In this document: piece by piece, positions 21,651 to 33,900 of the stretch
Layout of the letters: every line of letters starts with the position of its first letter
Numbering within the stretch: the stretch's first letter is position 1
Assembly (NCBI GenBank): GCA_007844125.1
Contig: CM017558.1
Span: 45,164,460 to 45,228,459, forward strand
Reading direction: 5' to 3'
From: Sinonovacula constricta
Lineage: Eukaryota; Mollusca; Bivalvia; Cardiida; Solecurtidae
Length of the DNA stretch: 64,000 nt
The notes under the pieces: model-generated
Told to the model about the DNA's origin: nothing
The model's input: only the letters and a program-made list of their open reading frames with translations
The model's database searches: none
Position numbers and translations under genes: made by a program

Positions 21651-22148
21651 AACATGTCTTCTATATCGTCCATCAATATGTCCTCTATATCGTCTATCTA
21701 TATGTCCTCTATATCGTCTATCTATATGTCCTTTATATCGTCTCTCAATTTTCTTCTTTATCGTCTATCTATATGTCCTCTAAATAGTCTCTCAATATGT
21801 CCTCTTTATCGCCCATCTATATGCCCTCTATATCGTCCATCTATATGTCCTCTATATCGTTAATCTATATGTCCTCTATATAGTCTCTCAATATGTCCTC
21901 TTTATCGTCTATCTATATGTCCTCTATATCGTCCATCTATATGTCCTCTATATAGTCTCTCAATATGTCCTCTTTATCGTCCATCTATATGTCCTCTATA
22001 TCGTCCACCTATATGTCCTCTATATCGTTAATCTATATGTCCTCTATATAGTCTCTCAATATGTCCTCTTTATCGTCTATAAATCCGTCCTCTATATCCT
22101 CTATCAATATGTCCTCTATATCTTCTATCAATATGTCCTCTAACTAGT
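21651..22148. repeat. 24-bp minisatellite
   Basis: About 20 imperfect copies of a unit reading ATGTCCTCTATATCGTC plus a variable CATCTAT/TATCTAT/TCTCAAT joint. Copies with TATAGTCTCTCAAT recur every four units or so. Lies upstream of TRAP1 exon 1; an 'ORF' of MSSISSIYM repeats here is only this array. Confidence 0.93.
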
Positions 22149-22669
22149 CTATATGTCCCTTACTGTTATCATATTTATGATATTATATTTTTACCTAATG
22201 TGAAATATTATCCATTTATATATCACTGTACTGAAATTCCTCATGTTGTCTCTCATGTAATTTTGTTTGTTTTTAATTGTCTTAAGGAGAATATTTTCTG
22301 AATTACCGTTGAGGGTGACAATAAAGTATCTTTAAATTATGCTAGAGACGCTCATAAGTCTATAAAATATTCTTATTGTTTTCTTTTTGCTGTCCGACTA
22401 CTTGGTGACAAATAATTCGCATTTTTATTGCATAGTTCATTAATTATACAGAAACTATTTGACACGTTTTCAATAACAAGAAGGGTTGATCAACAATTTC
22501 CAAAGCTAAACTTCGGCTCTTCCCAGAAGACGATTACGGATTAAAACAGAAATGCATGTCAGGTATTAATATGAAGAGGCAACTAAGCAACAAATTAGAG
22601 ATAACGGTAAACACTGCGTTATAACATTCCTTTGAACATACTATGGTTACAGTGATTCATTCTTATTTT

Positions 22670-24010
22670 GTTAGTCAACTCAACTCAACTCAACTCAACT
22701 CAACCTAACTCAACTCACCTTTATTGAACTTCTTACCGCACTAAGCGGTAAATGAGCAATTTAGCATACAATACAAATAATAGACAATACCAAATTCCAG
22801 TACAAATAAATCAACAAAACCACGGGAAATCAATGAATAAGGCTGTGATATGTTAACGTCTATGATGTAACGTGTAAACTAAGCGTCTCGTGATCTTTTA
22901 ATTTTAAGTTTAATATAACATGTTTGTGTGTCATATGTAAACCCCGTCTATTGACATTTGTTTCATGAATCAAGCTGGTTTTAAATATTTAAGCATTAAG
23001 AGTGATGTGTTGTAGATTTATCCTATTCTTACATTCATGACAAAATAAGCAACAAAGATATGATTGATGATAAAATACAGAAACGGTAAAACATCATTAT
23101 AAGGGTAATATTATTAACTAATTCTGCTTTTGTCGATGGAATTGTTTGTTAATAAAGTATTGTGTAGAGAACAAAAATCTAAAATTGGTAGCTAGAAATC
23201 TGAATGATAATATTGATGATGTATCTATTCGCATCTTGAAAGATTGCTATCATAGAATCAAATCTAAACTGAAACGATGAGACATAAAAACATTTGAGAA
23301 CAATTTTATAAACTGGTAACATTAACAAAGTTTGGAAAAAAAAGATAGGAATTAGTGTCTCACAATTAACAGTTACTTATATACAATAGCATAATTAACA
23401 GAAGGAAACGATTTAAAAAACAACAGTAAAACAAATAGCGTACACTTTTGTAATTAAAATTAAATGTGACTCTAGTTAGTGCCTTATAAGTTAAGACAAT
23501 TGTCTCAAAAGTTAAGCCAGTAAGATAAGCAGGCTATATGTAATTTGATTTTAATTAATTATAAATGTAGCGCAAGAGAAAAAGGATCTGGTTAAACACT
23601 CACATGCGTGAATTAAAACAGACAAGAATTGTTTTTATGAAATGCATACTTTTCTAAGTATTTTGATTATATTATAGTATTATGGTTGATTAATAGTTCT
23701 TTGAACTTAATTATATTTGGGTGTTTGTAGAAGTACATGGGATTGTAAATTTGTCTTATAGTGCGGAAAGCTGGTCAAAAAAGTAAATAGTGCATTTCAT
23801 TGCCAGTGTCGTTTGAATTACAAAGTTGACATTTTCTATTGCTGATATCTAAATTTTCCCAACGGTCTGTCTCAATAGGCAAGTAGTGGTTAGCAGTTCT
23901 ATATTATATATAAAAATGTAGATAGGTTCTAATCAAATGTCACAGGTGTATATGTGGATTACCTTGAGTAGTAAAAGTGTTTGGTTGCTTTGTATGCCTT
24001 AAATAAATTG
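22670..24010 (-). pseudogene. Decayed LINE, 3' part with (GTTGA)n tail
   Basis: On the minus strand, broken frames at about 23960-23690 give NHYLPIETDRWENLDISNRK, CQLCNSNDTGNEMHYLLF and, after a shift, PAFRTIRQIYNPMYFYKHPN. The CxLCxxxDxGxExHYLFxCPxF pattern is the cysteine-rich end of LINE ORF2 proteins. Further downstream the copy ends at GCGGTAAGAAGTTCAATAAA followed by GTTGA pentamers (22675-22720 on the plus strand read CAACT repeats), as LINE 3' ends often do. Frameshifts and stops make it inactive. The stretch between, 22800-23650, is AT-rich and unclear and may include other material. Confidence 0.65.
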
Positions 24011-24019
24011 CATTTACGA

Positions 24020-25170
24020 ATACTTAATGTCTGTAACTCATTTAAATTATTTATTTTAGAAAAAAACATCTAATGCAAATATAAGTAATCACGTATTTTT
24101 TTTAAAAATTAACTTATTAAAAAAATGCTATCTGTTCAGCGTGGCTACTTAAATAAATACTTGTTTTTAATGACGATTGGTGAGTTATAGTGAATTCCCC
24201 ACATAGATGTAGGGCATCAATAAGTCGCGTTACGCGGGATCTGATCAGGTAATTATTTATTGTGTTGGTGGAGAAAAAACAACTTTGGTTGGTTAAAACT
24301 CTCAGATACCACCATTAAAACTAACATTTTCTTACTTCTGTCGTCTGGGTTGCTTAAGACATTGAAGATACACTAAGCACGATTTATCCACTAAAAGAAC
24401 AAACCGTATTTTAAATCGAATCCTTTAGATAAAGAAATAATGGCGAATAGAAACAAAAGATTTTGTTTTCGCTACTGATAACTGCACAACTTACAAAATC
24501 TTCACCTTTGATTTCGTCGTTTAATGGACAATATCATGGACATATAGTGTAAAATCAATCTAGAATCTTTAAAACTGTGTTACTCAGAAAAAAACACAAC
24601 ATCTTGGCAACTGCTGTTCACGTAATACTGAAAATTTGCTTCTCATGTACTTCTGTTTTATCCTACGGGTCTTGTATTTGCGTTTTAAACCCTAAACACT
24701 TGCTTAATTAACATTTTCTCACTGATGTTGCTTTAATGTTCACTGTGAACTATCTGTTTTGAGGTTCCATCACCAATTTTCTAAAGGCTTTAATTGATTT
24801 GTTATGGCAGTGATATAACACAGTCTGTATCCTTGATAAAAAGTATTATTCTTATAAAGTTGATAATTAGTGCATCCTTGCTTATTGGAGGAAAGAACGA
24901 AATATAGTAAAATGGAGAAATTTCAGTTAAAATGTAATTCCCCGTTTTTCTTAAAGGCTTAACAAAACCATTTATGCAAATCAAAATATGAAAAAAATAC
25001 CGAGCGGCATTCAAACTCTTTTCAAATTTAAAGATTTACAAATTTTTATTATATGACTTTCTATTGATTTAAAAAGTCGAGGGGTGAAAGTCATGTTTCT
25101 TGGTGGGGTCTAAAGGTCGTAAAAACAAGACTCGGTTTCAGTGTCTATTGTTAAAAAAAATATTGCATGT
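24020..25170. other. Intergenic DNA between TRAP1 and Gsx, left
   Basis: AT-rich sequence with no coding, repeat or transposon signal I can support. Confidence 0.5.
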
Positions 25171-25179
25171 TGCGTAATT

Positions 25180-25640
25180 ATGGACGACGCCCTTTTCAAG
25201 CGGAAACCCCGAGTCAACTACCCGGATGAAAGTCTGTACATAACACGTCCACTTTGCGGATCCTGCGTCGGTTTCCTTATTGTTTCCCGAGAATTTATGA
25301 CCAAGTTTTAATTCGATCCTCTGCCAAATAAATTATATAATTTGTCCAATCCACCCATATTTTCAAGAGGTTTGCTTATTTATTGTTAGACACAGTTATT
25401 TAATGTTTACACCAGTGGTTGATTGCGGCAGTTGTCCATAGTGTCAACAAAAAAGACATCATTCTCAAAGTGGAATAAAATTAAAGTCGCGAGATCTCGT
25501 TTGGAAGTCACGTGACCAATGTGTGATAACAGATCTTGTTATTGGTTTTTCGCGCGGCCTTTTAAATTTATTTCCTACATATTCATTCAAACACGTGACT
25601 ACGTGTCCCTAGACTGTTCACAGAAAGAGCCAGTGATTTT
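25180..25640. promoter_or_regulatory. Candidate regulatory island with CACGTG sites
   Basis: A locally GC-richer patch. It has CACGTGACCAAT at 25508-25519, followed by TTATTGGTTTTTCGCGCG, and a second ACACGTGACTACGTGTCCC near 25591. E-box and CCAAT words suggest a promoter or enhancer, but no gene starts here that I can see. Confidence 0.25.
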
Positions 25641-25649
25641 TATAGCCAG

Positions 25650-26470
25650 GCGTTTAACATTTAATTAATTAATAGAACGAGCAGATAAGCTCCATTTACG
25701 TTTTGATGCTCAGGGTGTTATTCATATTTCGCTCGCTAGTTTCCGAATCTTCTGCGAATGATAACTAGATTCTAAGCTAGCGTGTGATTCCATTTCCGTC
25801 TAGTTATTAATATTTTGGGAACGATTTGCAAATTCGCCTTGGATTGTCACATTATCATATCTTTTGAGGTATCAACGTATTAGACTCCTTGGAGATATCA
25901 AAATGTGTCTACTGCACATTGACAAGGTTTCATTCAATGTTCATATTTGACACGGGAAGTTTAATATGTTTGCAGCGATTTTAGAAATAAGGATGCGATG
26001 TAGCATTTAATAAAATCTACAACAAGCTTACACCAATTATAAACCATGAACCATGAAAACAAGACACTAAACAGAACATAATTTCAACCATGCATTTAAT
26101 ACAACATAAAGGGCGACAAAGACGCTAACCATGAGCATATATTTAATGGCTTCTTGTCTTGCATGCACATTTAGATTCGATGCTGCGTGTTTAATGTATA
26201 CATATAAAGACAGTCCGACAGATGTGTCTCCGTCCGAAACTAATCGGGTGAACTATGGTCAGTTCCAACAATAAAGAACCATGGAATATTTATCATACTG
26301 TTAAATTGAAAACAACAAGGTTATAACAATTTTAAATAAATTATGTTCATGCCATTTAATCAAGAAGTTTAAAAATACTTATAAAAATTAAAAAAGTAAG
26401 GAAGATTAAAGTGAGTACCATACAGATGAACGCAAATGTGACGGATAAAATGTTTCACTCATTTTCATGA
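25650..26470. other. Intergenic DNA, nothing recognised
   Basis: AT-rich sequence without supported features. Confidence 0.5.
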
Positions 26471-26572
26471 AAAGTGGCAAATATTAAACTTAAATATTGG
26501 GTCAACCTTAAATATTATACCACACTTTATAAAGCACAAATGCCTGCCTATGGCTGCTATGTAAAATCAGAT

Positions 26573-26632
26573 AGAGTATTTCATGATCGAGTATTTCATG
26601 ATCGAGTATTTCATGATCGAGTATTTCATAAT
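26573..26632. repeat. 15-bp tandem repeat, 4 copies
   Basis: Four copies of GAGTATTTCATGATC, the last diverged. Small and perfect in the middle, so likely young. Confidence 0.9.
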
Positions 26633-26884
26633 TGCATTAACATCTCAGCACTAAATTTGCGATCGAATCGCCATAAATAAAATCATGACTCGACAAATGG
26701 CCAGTCATTTTCCCCTTATACTAACAGGCAATAGTATGCTATTTTTACATATACGTGATGTAGGCGAATTGCCAGACACCTTTACGATAGGAATATTAAT
26801 GATACGTGTACATGGGATGGGATGGGATTTGCCGGCATTTTTGCCGATACTGTGCAGCGACATTTCTATCATTATGTCACAGGG

Positions 26885-27085
26885 GCACTTATGAGGTGTA
26901 TAATGAATCCATTATACTGACACCGACGGGTAAAGCGTAATGCTGTCCCCTTAGCCCCAAGCGTTAGGAGGGAAGCCACTACTTCCAACTTTAAAGTCAT
27001 TGGTTTGACCCGGCCGGGGTTTGAACCCGCGACCTCCCGATCCGCAAGCCGACGCTCTACCAATTGAGCTATTGCAGCCGGTACA
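26885..27085 (-). mobile_element. tRNA-derived SINE
   Basis: Minus strand: A-box TAGCTCAATTGGTAGAG, anticodon-like arm around TTGCGGA, B-box GCGGGTTCAAACCCCG, then a body with TTGGAAGTAGTGGCTTCCC, CTAAGGGGACAGCATTACG and GTGTCAGTATAATGG. No acceptor stem closes the tRNA, so it is a SINE head, not a tRNA gene. The word GTCAG(G/T)ATAATG is shared with the SINE at 5966-6279, so both probably have a related central domain. Confidence 0.8.
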
Positions 27086-27431
27086 TATACATGTATTTTG
27101 ATCCTTTTGAATTATCTGTTTAATCCGTTGCATCATCAATTTCTGACAGAAACGTTGGCCGCCATTTATAAAACACACTGCTTTTTTCCTAAAAGAATCT
27201 TCATATCGACATGAGACTTGCACAAAAACCTTAAAGCAACTTAGTCTCAGATGGTCAAATTTTGGCATTTTGTTAAATTTTGTTCCAGACAGTAAGCATT
27301 TTAACCACAATAAATACTGAAGTAAATATTACCTCTGATCACTAGATAATGTGAGCATGCTGCCGTTCAAAATTTTGCGCTGTCTTTACTCATTAGGTTA
27401 GAAAAAGTCCAGTCTATTCTCAAACTGCTCA

Positions 27432-27490
27432 TATGTCATGTGTATATGTCAGTCATAATCAATACAGCGATTGGCTCGTAAGTGACGCAA
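27432..27490. repeat. Dispersed repeat, copy 1
   Basis: AAACTGCTCATATGTCATG, TGTATATGTCAGTCATAA and CGATTGGCTC match, with substitutions, a stretch near 43050-43115 (ATGTGTACACGTCAGCCATAA, TGATTGGCTC). Likely two copies of an unnamed interspersed element. Confidence 0.55.
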
Positions 27491-27879
27491 GTATTTAAAT
27501 ACAAATGTACATATAAGGTGCGGAACGAGAGATTCTTGGTGTCATGTACATGCGCAATGATGTGACCTCAACATTAATTAACATCAAATTGTATTATGGC
27601 AAAACACAGTTTATTTCATTGTAAAGCATGGGTTCTTTCTCGTGTTACAAAGAGATAATCAATAGTAATAAACAAAAAAAGAGACCGCAAAGTACAAAAA
27701 GCCAGAAATTAATCGGCTAAGAATTACGATCGGAAGTTACGACTAGTTAAAAGGACGAAAACATCTGTACATTTCATAATACAACATTCAGTATAATATT
27801 CAGCATTATGTCACCAGTCAGTAGATAATGTCTTTATTATGCAACTTTTTCTAAATCTCAGTCCATTTACTAGATAAAA

Positions 27880-28060
27880 GCAATTTAAGTGAAATCAACA
27901 ACTCAGCGCGCGAGTTGAATAACCACGCCTTTGTTATTGCCGAAACAAGGCGAAAACTGCCGAGCCGTTTGAAGTTATCATTAAGGTAAACACATTCAAA
28001 CATATCAAAAACCAATTCTTTCAACGCCTCTATGACTGCACACAACTAGTAGTGATTTAT
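27880..28060. promoter_or_regulatory. Candidate regulatory island upstream of Gsx
   Basis: GC-richer patch with GCGCGCGAG, ACCACGCC and a CATTAAGG word. A 64-codon minus-strand open frame here has no known domain. Offered only as a compositional outlier about 2.5 kb before Gsx. Confidence 0.2.
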
Positions 28061-28069
28061 ACATCATTA

Positions 28070-29280
28070 GGCATGGAATGGTGCGGATAATCAGTTTGGA
28101 TCAGAGAGATTTTAATACTGCACGCCTTTGTGGAATAGATTCATTCTCACATCAAGGTGGGACAGAGAAGGCCTGGTATCAGATGTCACGCTGTTAATTC
28201 ACTTGGATCGAAACACTAATATCTTAATCGGAACAACTAATGAGCCTTCCAATGTCCTGACGAAATGCTCACAAACACCCATCACGTTATATACGGCTTG
28301 ACTTGACGCAATTCATGGTGAAAAAACAACGGCATCACCGGAGTTTCCTAAAGACATTTATCATTTTTCTTTGAACGTTTGGCTTATGGACAAGGCGCAT
28401 TACCATGGATTTTTTTTATAAAAAGGTTTTTTGAAAACACAAAACACACACGCACAAACCCACAAAACAAATAAACGAGCATACATGTGTTTTCGAAAAA
28501 CACATTATAGCGTATTAAGTTGTTTAAAGTGGTTGTTGACTTTAATTTAAAGCTACTGAAATGTGTTCCTCGCGGCTGATTTTGATCATTTCAGTTGATA
28601 TGTTGGTTTACAGCGGTGTTAAAACAACCTTGTTATATTATGATTTTGTATGTATTTATGTTGTGTAGGACAAACTCAGATTATCGCCACCCAAGAACAA
28701 GGTATCATAAATCGGGTCAATTTCTAGCCACGAGCTGAAATATTATTTAAAGAAGCAATCACTTATCTATAAATGCGCGATTCTGTTTACACGATGACGT
28801 GAGCCTGCCCCTGTGAAAATTGTATCAGCAATGTTTGTTTTCGTAACCAACGAAAGAAGTTAAAAAAATCTTTTTGGCTTATTTTTTCCTTAACGGTATC
28901 ATATTATGCTGACTATTTGTATAACGTTTCACTGTGCTTTTTTCATATTTTTATGTTTCCGTAGAAACAATGTTTTTACAACTGTGTTAATTATTTGCCG
29001 GGGCAAAAAGAAAACGCAAAAAATGCAAATTACGATGAGTATGTTTGTTCCAATGTTTTATTTTTTCACGCTAATTTCACGCGGATTTCTTTAATGATGT
29101 TTTAAAAACGTGGATGATTAAACAAAACCATCACAAACATCAGTTGTCCATTAGAACTGACTCGTGCGAGCTCTTCTGAAATAAAGGTAGAGAATGCGTT
29201 CTTCTGCTTTCATCACAAAATATGGTAATACACATTGTCGTGATAATAGGAGGTTAAATTAATTTATAACAACACTGTCG
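28070..29280. other. Gsx upstream DNA
   Basis: AT-rich to moderate composition. No coding or repeat signal found. Confidence 0.45.
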
Positions 29281-29284
29281 TTGT

Positions 29285-29420
29285 ATATGAGCTGTCCTCG
29301 CTGTCCGCGCTAATGGGCTCGCGTGACGGAGCGGTAATTGGTTGACTGTTGCGTCGTCTGGTTACCGGATCAGCCATAACCAGGTAAAACAGACGGCAAA
29401 TGACGGGGACAAGATCATGG
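29285..29420. promoter_or_regulatory. Candidate Gsx upstream element
   Basis: GC-richer patch with two homeodomain core words in TAATGGGCTCGCG and GGTAATTGGTTGA, and a TGGTTACCGG / CCATAACCAGG pair. About 1.1 kb before the Gsx start codon. Function inferred from position and words only. Confidence 0.3.
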
Positions 29421-30019
29421 GAACTCTATTACAGTATCATCTCAATCATACCAATCACCGGATAATGGCAGGTTAAGTCAGTGCTCGTTAAGAACATTTA
29501 AAAACGAATCAATCATTTCGGGAACAAGACAACATGCACATTTCATTTTTTTGCTCAAATTACAAAAGAAGATTTTTTTTATTAAAGATTATTTTATTCA
29601 CACCATTACTCAAAATCATTGATGGTGAAACTGAAAAATATATTATCGTAAATCTCTAAAATACGGCTTTGTTTAGGAATCATGCTAGCGTCAACTTTCC
29701 ACAAAACATTAAAATATGCATTACAAACAATAGTTCTGCCGGAAAAGTCAGTCGGCGGTCAATAATTTGGACCACTGTCCAGCTCCATCGATGACCATTG
29801 GCCTGCAAGACGCACGTGGGTCGCACGTGCCTGCCTTGGTTACGATTTACAAAATGGGTCCAGTATTGCAGTATCGGCCTTATATCAATGACAAACCTAT
29901 TTAAAAAGCTGAAAATCATAATATTTGAACGATGTGACGATGGCCCTCTTGTGTGAAGGGTAATCGCAACGCCATCAAACACTTCACTCGGATAATTATC
30001 ATTCCTCGGCGACTGTCGC

Positions 30020-30210
30020 ACTCCTAGTTAGCGTATCGTTGGTCGTCCCGGAGACGCTGCTGCTACAGGGGAGATGCTGGAGGACGATTTACCGCCTCAC
30101 CGTGGCTCCCGAGATGGGAGGAGCCAGGCCTCGTCACAACAATGGCGGGGGAGCACCGTCACCACGCAGCTCTGGTCAGGAGAGAAAATCGATCAAATAG
30201 GGCACGCCCT
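30020..30210. promoter_or_regulatory. Candidate Gsx proximal promoter island
   Basis: The most GC-rich patch near Gsx, 280-470 bp before the ATG. It includes an inverted repeat TGGCTCC...GGAGCCA (30103-30126), CACCGTGGC and GGCGGGGGAG. No TATA box seen. A CpG-rich start region is a reasonable reading, but no start site can be placed. Confidence 0.35.
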
Positions 30211-30490
30211 TAATGCTAACGTTTCCACAGAAACCCGCATATCAAAAATTTGATTTTATTTTTCCAAGCTTTATTAATCATTTACGTTTTGGAAATCGAC
30301 CAAACTATTTTCGAATGTCAATTCGACAAGACGTGCCATTTGAGACGTGAGGTTCATCGGGAAAATGAAATAGCGCTTAAACACGGATTTTATATACATT
30401 ACTGAGCATTAAACGCAACTTAAACTTGATTGTTATTAGAATTAACATTTACGAAAACACATTTAATTGAAGAATAAATAGGAACAGAAG

Positions 30491-30986
30491 ATGTCTCGAT
30501 CGTTCTTTGTCGATTCGTTAATCATAAAGGAACCTGTTTGTTCCTTATCGGAGGACAGGTTATGCCGTAAGGCGCCTGTAACCCACATCACAAGTGACGC
30601 AATCACGCTTCCCGTGACGACAGTTGGACACCAACACATGCCAACGTTACAACCGATACCGTGCTATCCACGTCATCATAACGACGTCATAAACATGTGC
30701 TGCCCTTTATGCGTAAATCCTCCGTCACATATTTTGTCGGAAAAACACGCCAAACACATGTCCGTCATCCCGACGACGGCTTTGACGTTACCTGTTACAT
30801 TCTCGACGGCGATGACGACTGCAGGGTTTCATTTTCAACGCTTCCATCCTCCGACGTCTAGAACTCCACCGGAAAACGTTATCCCCACAGAGAGAAGCTC
30901 ACCTCGCTCAGATTCAAACCGACGGTCGCCGACAGAGAACGAGAACATACTTGTGGAGCAGAGGCGGATCCGGTACGGAAACATAG
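30491..30986 (+). CDS. Gsx: Gsx exon 1
   Basis: Residues 1-165 plus one base. N-terminal [20 protein letters not shown] at 70-75, and a Ser/Pro/Arg-rich part near 125-150 ([23 protein letters not shown]). Consensus donor GTAAGT at 30987. Most of the exon outside the two boxes is not recognisably conserved. Confidence 0.95.
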
Positions 30987-33900
30987 GTAAGTCTCTTCAG
31001 TTTGCACTTGGAGAAATAACTATAACATACACTTTCAACATGTGACGCTGTCATGCATTACATGTTTAATATTACTTTATTGATTTTAAGCGTAGTTTAA
31101 TTTAAAATGTCATCTTATTTTGCCAAAATGAAAGAAATCTTGGTTATAAATACTCCTGAATATAGGACATTTAGTGCATGAATCTACCTTTATTCATTAA
31201 TAACCAGAAGGAGATTAAAGGAAATAATTTTTAAGAATTGAAGTGTGTGCCTAGCTTCGGTTTATTAGGCGCATCTTTGTTAATACAGATATAGAGAAGT
31301 ACGTAAGTAAAGTTCAAATATGGAATTTAACCTGCATAATCAATTTAATAAGTTGTTTATAGTTTATTATCGGCTGTCTCCAGTAACATGACTTTATGTT
31401 TTACACACTTCAATTAGCATCTTTTGCCTTGTTTTATTTCCATATCTAAGACTATATGAGCAACAACATAACATTATATTAATGAAAGGACTATAAAACG
31501 TTATAGGGTATTGTACCATTTTTAAAGCAGAATATAAGTCAAATCTTAAGCCTTTTTAAGTCTTTGGAATATATATTTGCAATCAGATACCAGTTTTATT
31601 GGTAGCTGTCAATTAAAATATTCTGCAGTTCACCAATATAGATGATCGATATCCCACTTAACCGTATAAAGATAAATGCTAGCCCGATCATACAGTTACC
31701 AAGAATCATTTTAATATCAAAGGATGTGTAATGCATGATATTAAACACCTTGTCAGACGAATGTGTACAGCCCGTCTTCAAATTATACTAAGCATAGTCT
31801 TTAACATGTACTTTAATCAAGGAAAAGCTTTATATTATTTGTGAAAAATTGATAACTAAATAAACCCGAGTAATATCGTGTTTCCGGCCAATCATTTTCC
31901 GTAATCAACTTTTAAGATATTAAAACGTGCAATGCTCTTTCCTATTTCTTTTTATAAAATGCTTGCTTTATTTATTTAAGTAAATGGGTTTGCTGATAAT
32001 ATTAAAAGTCACAAATAAGGCGTCACTTTTATGTCCGCTCAAACACAGTGAGTGATCGAAGAACATAATGTTTTTATATTTATATCTGTATTTCAAAGTA
32101 ATTGACCATTTATTTCACCTTTGCAAACGCAATTCCATAGCAAACACGAAAGGTTGTAGTGTGCGTGTAACATAACATTTTGTCAGGCTATTTTTAATTA
32201 AAATTAAAACTACTACAAATTGGGATTTCGTATTTAAGGAATATTAACCTTTAGAAAACATCTACGGTCGTTTATAACATGTATGTATAATGGCGTATGG
32301 CTTAATAAACACGATATGAACTAGGAACAATTTAAAGTCGCCAACTTTTAATATTATTTTTGTAACCAAAGAAAGTCTAGTACACAATCCAGTGTATATT
32401 TTTCCAAATCTTAGTAATTAACATAAACAACATTAAGTAAAGTTTAATTTCAAAATATTGCTAGGTCAACGTACTTTAACTTCATAAATAATACCCAATA
32501 AAATCTGGTATGTATTTATTTGACAAAGCCGTTAAGCATGAAGCTGTTTTAATTCAGTTACTATAGCTGTTGTACCACTAAATAAACCATTTTATGTCAT
32601 AGTCAGTCAATTTTGCCGTTATATTTAACTCATATAGTTATATTAGTGTTTCCTCCAGTAGAAAAAGAGTATAAGCAATTCAATTAGAATATTGGATTAA
32701 TTATTATTTGACCAATTATGGTGATATATGGTCAATGACGACGCCAATATCGTCGCAGTTTCTGCATCATGCCAATATTAGACCGACCCATTTAACTGTC
32801 AATCTCGATAGGGGTCTTTTATTCGTCTCAAGTCAATTTATCTTAAATTGTATTTTCCATGTCAACTTAAAGTACACTTTAGGAAATCACCGGCACAGCA
32901 CTTTTGTTCTTTCGAGTGCAAAATTGCTAATTTCTGAATTTGCATTTTATTTGAGTTGTGTTCAAGAGGTATGCGAAGTGCGACAATGAGGTATTTAGTG
33001 AAACTTTGGGAAGTCCTTCACTGTACAAAGCAGCCTGAACTTTGAGCGGAGTCCATACATAGAACGAGAGTATTGATGAGGTACTCCGATTCACTGACTC
33101 GTGTCACTGTACAATCTTTATTGGGATAAAAATAAATACTTGAGTTGTCAGAAAGTATAACCTTATATGCATCATTGATGTTTTATTACATTCACAGGAC
33201 TTGATGGCATTCATGTAAATCGTTGTGTTCATATAGGATTTTCGATTGTTTATATTCTATCCACAACTTTTAATGCTATTTCTCATTTGCACAACTTAAA
33301 CGATGATTGGCCAAGTATTTCACTCAGTAGTAAATAAAAAGCTTAAAACAATACCTCAAGATCCTCGACATCATCTGACATGGTATGTCATAAAACATAC
33401 ATTACAAAAACTGAAACTCAACGTCAACCTTTGAAAGTCCTTCACCCCAGACAGTCAATCTGATCACCTCGGCCTTTATGCTATGCAAGAGACCTCTGAC
33501 ATAATAAGGCGCCATCTTGGATCTACTTTGTGTGTCTTAGTTTTAATACTGGGTATTTAATGTTGACTTTTCAATTTTCCGTAAATCATATAGATTGTAT
33601 TGATAAAAAAAATCGTTGTTATTGCAAGATATACTCAACTAAATGATATATATATAATTTGTTACTTTCTCGCGAACGGACACTGTTTCATAACTCAGGC
33701 GACGCACTTTGGTGTATTCTAGAGCTATGTACGAGGTGTATTTTACGAACCATACGGAAATACCCGAAGTTTTACGATTGCCCAGACAGTAACACATATT
33801 TAAAGACGTCCGTCAATCTTAAAGGGACATTCAGGGAGCACTGAATGCAACTAACTTGAGAAATAACAATGCTCCATGGGATAAACTAGATAAACATGAA

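Noticed and set aside
21654..21863. Frame of repeated MSSISS / ICPLYRPS
   Set aside because: Simply the 24-bp minisatellite translated.
23152..23340. Plus-strand 38-codon frame (IRILKDCYHRIKSKLKR) after the LINE tail
   Set aside because: Reads a little like protein but is flanked by stops and matches nothing I know. It could be chance in AT-rich DNA or an unrecognised element piece.
26990..27082. Functional tRNA gene on the minus strand
   Set aside because: A- and B-boxes are good, but the acceptor stem does not close and the anticodon stem is mispaired. It is followed by a SINE body.
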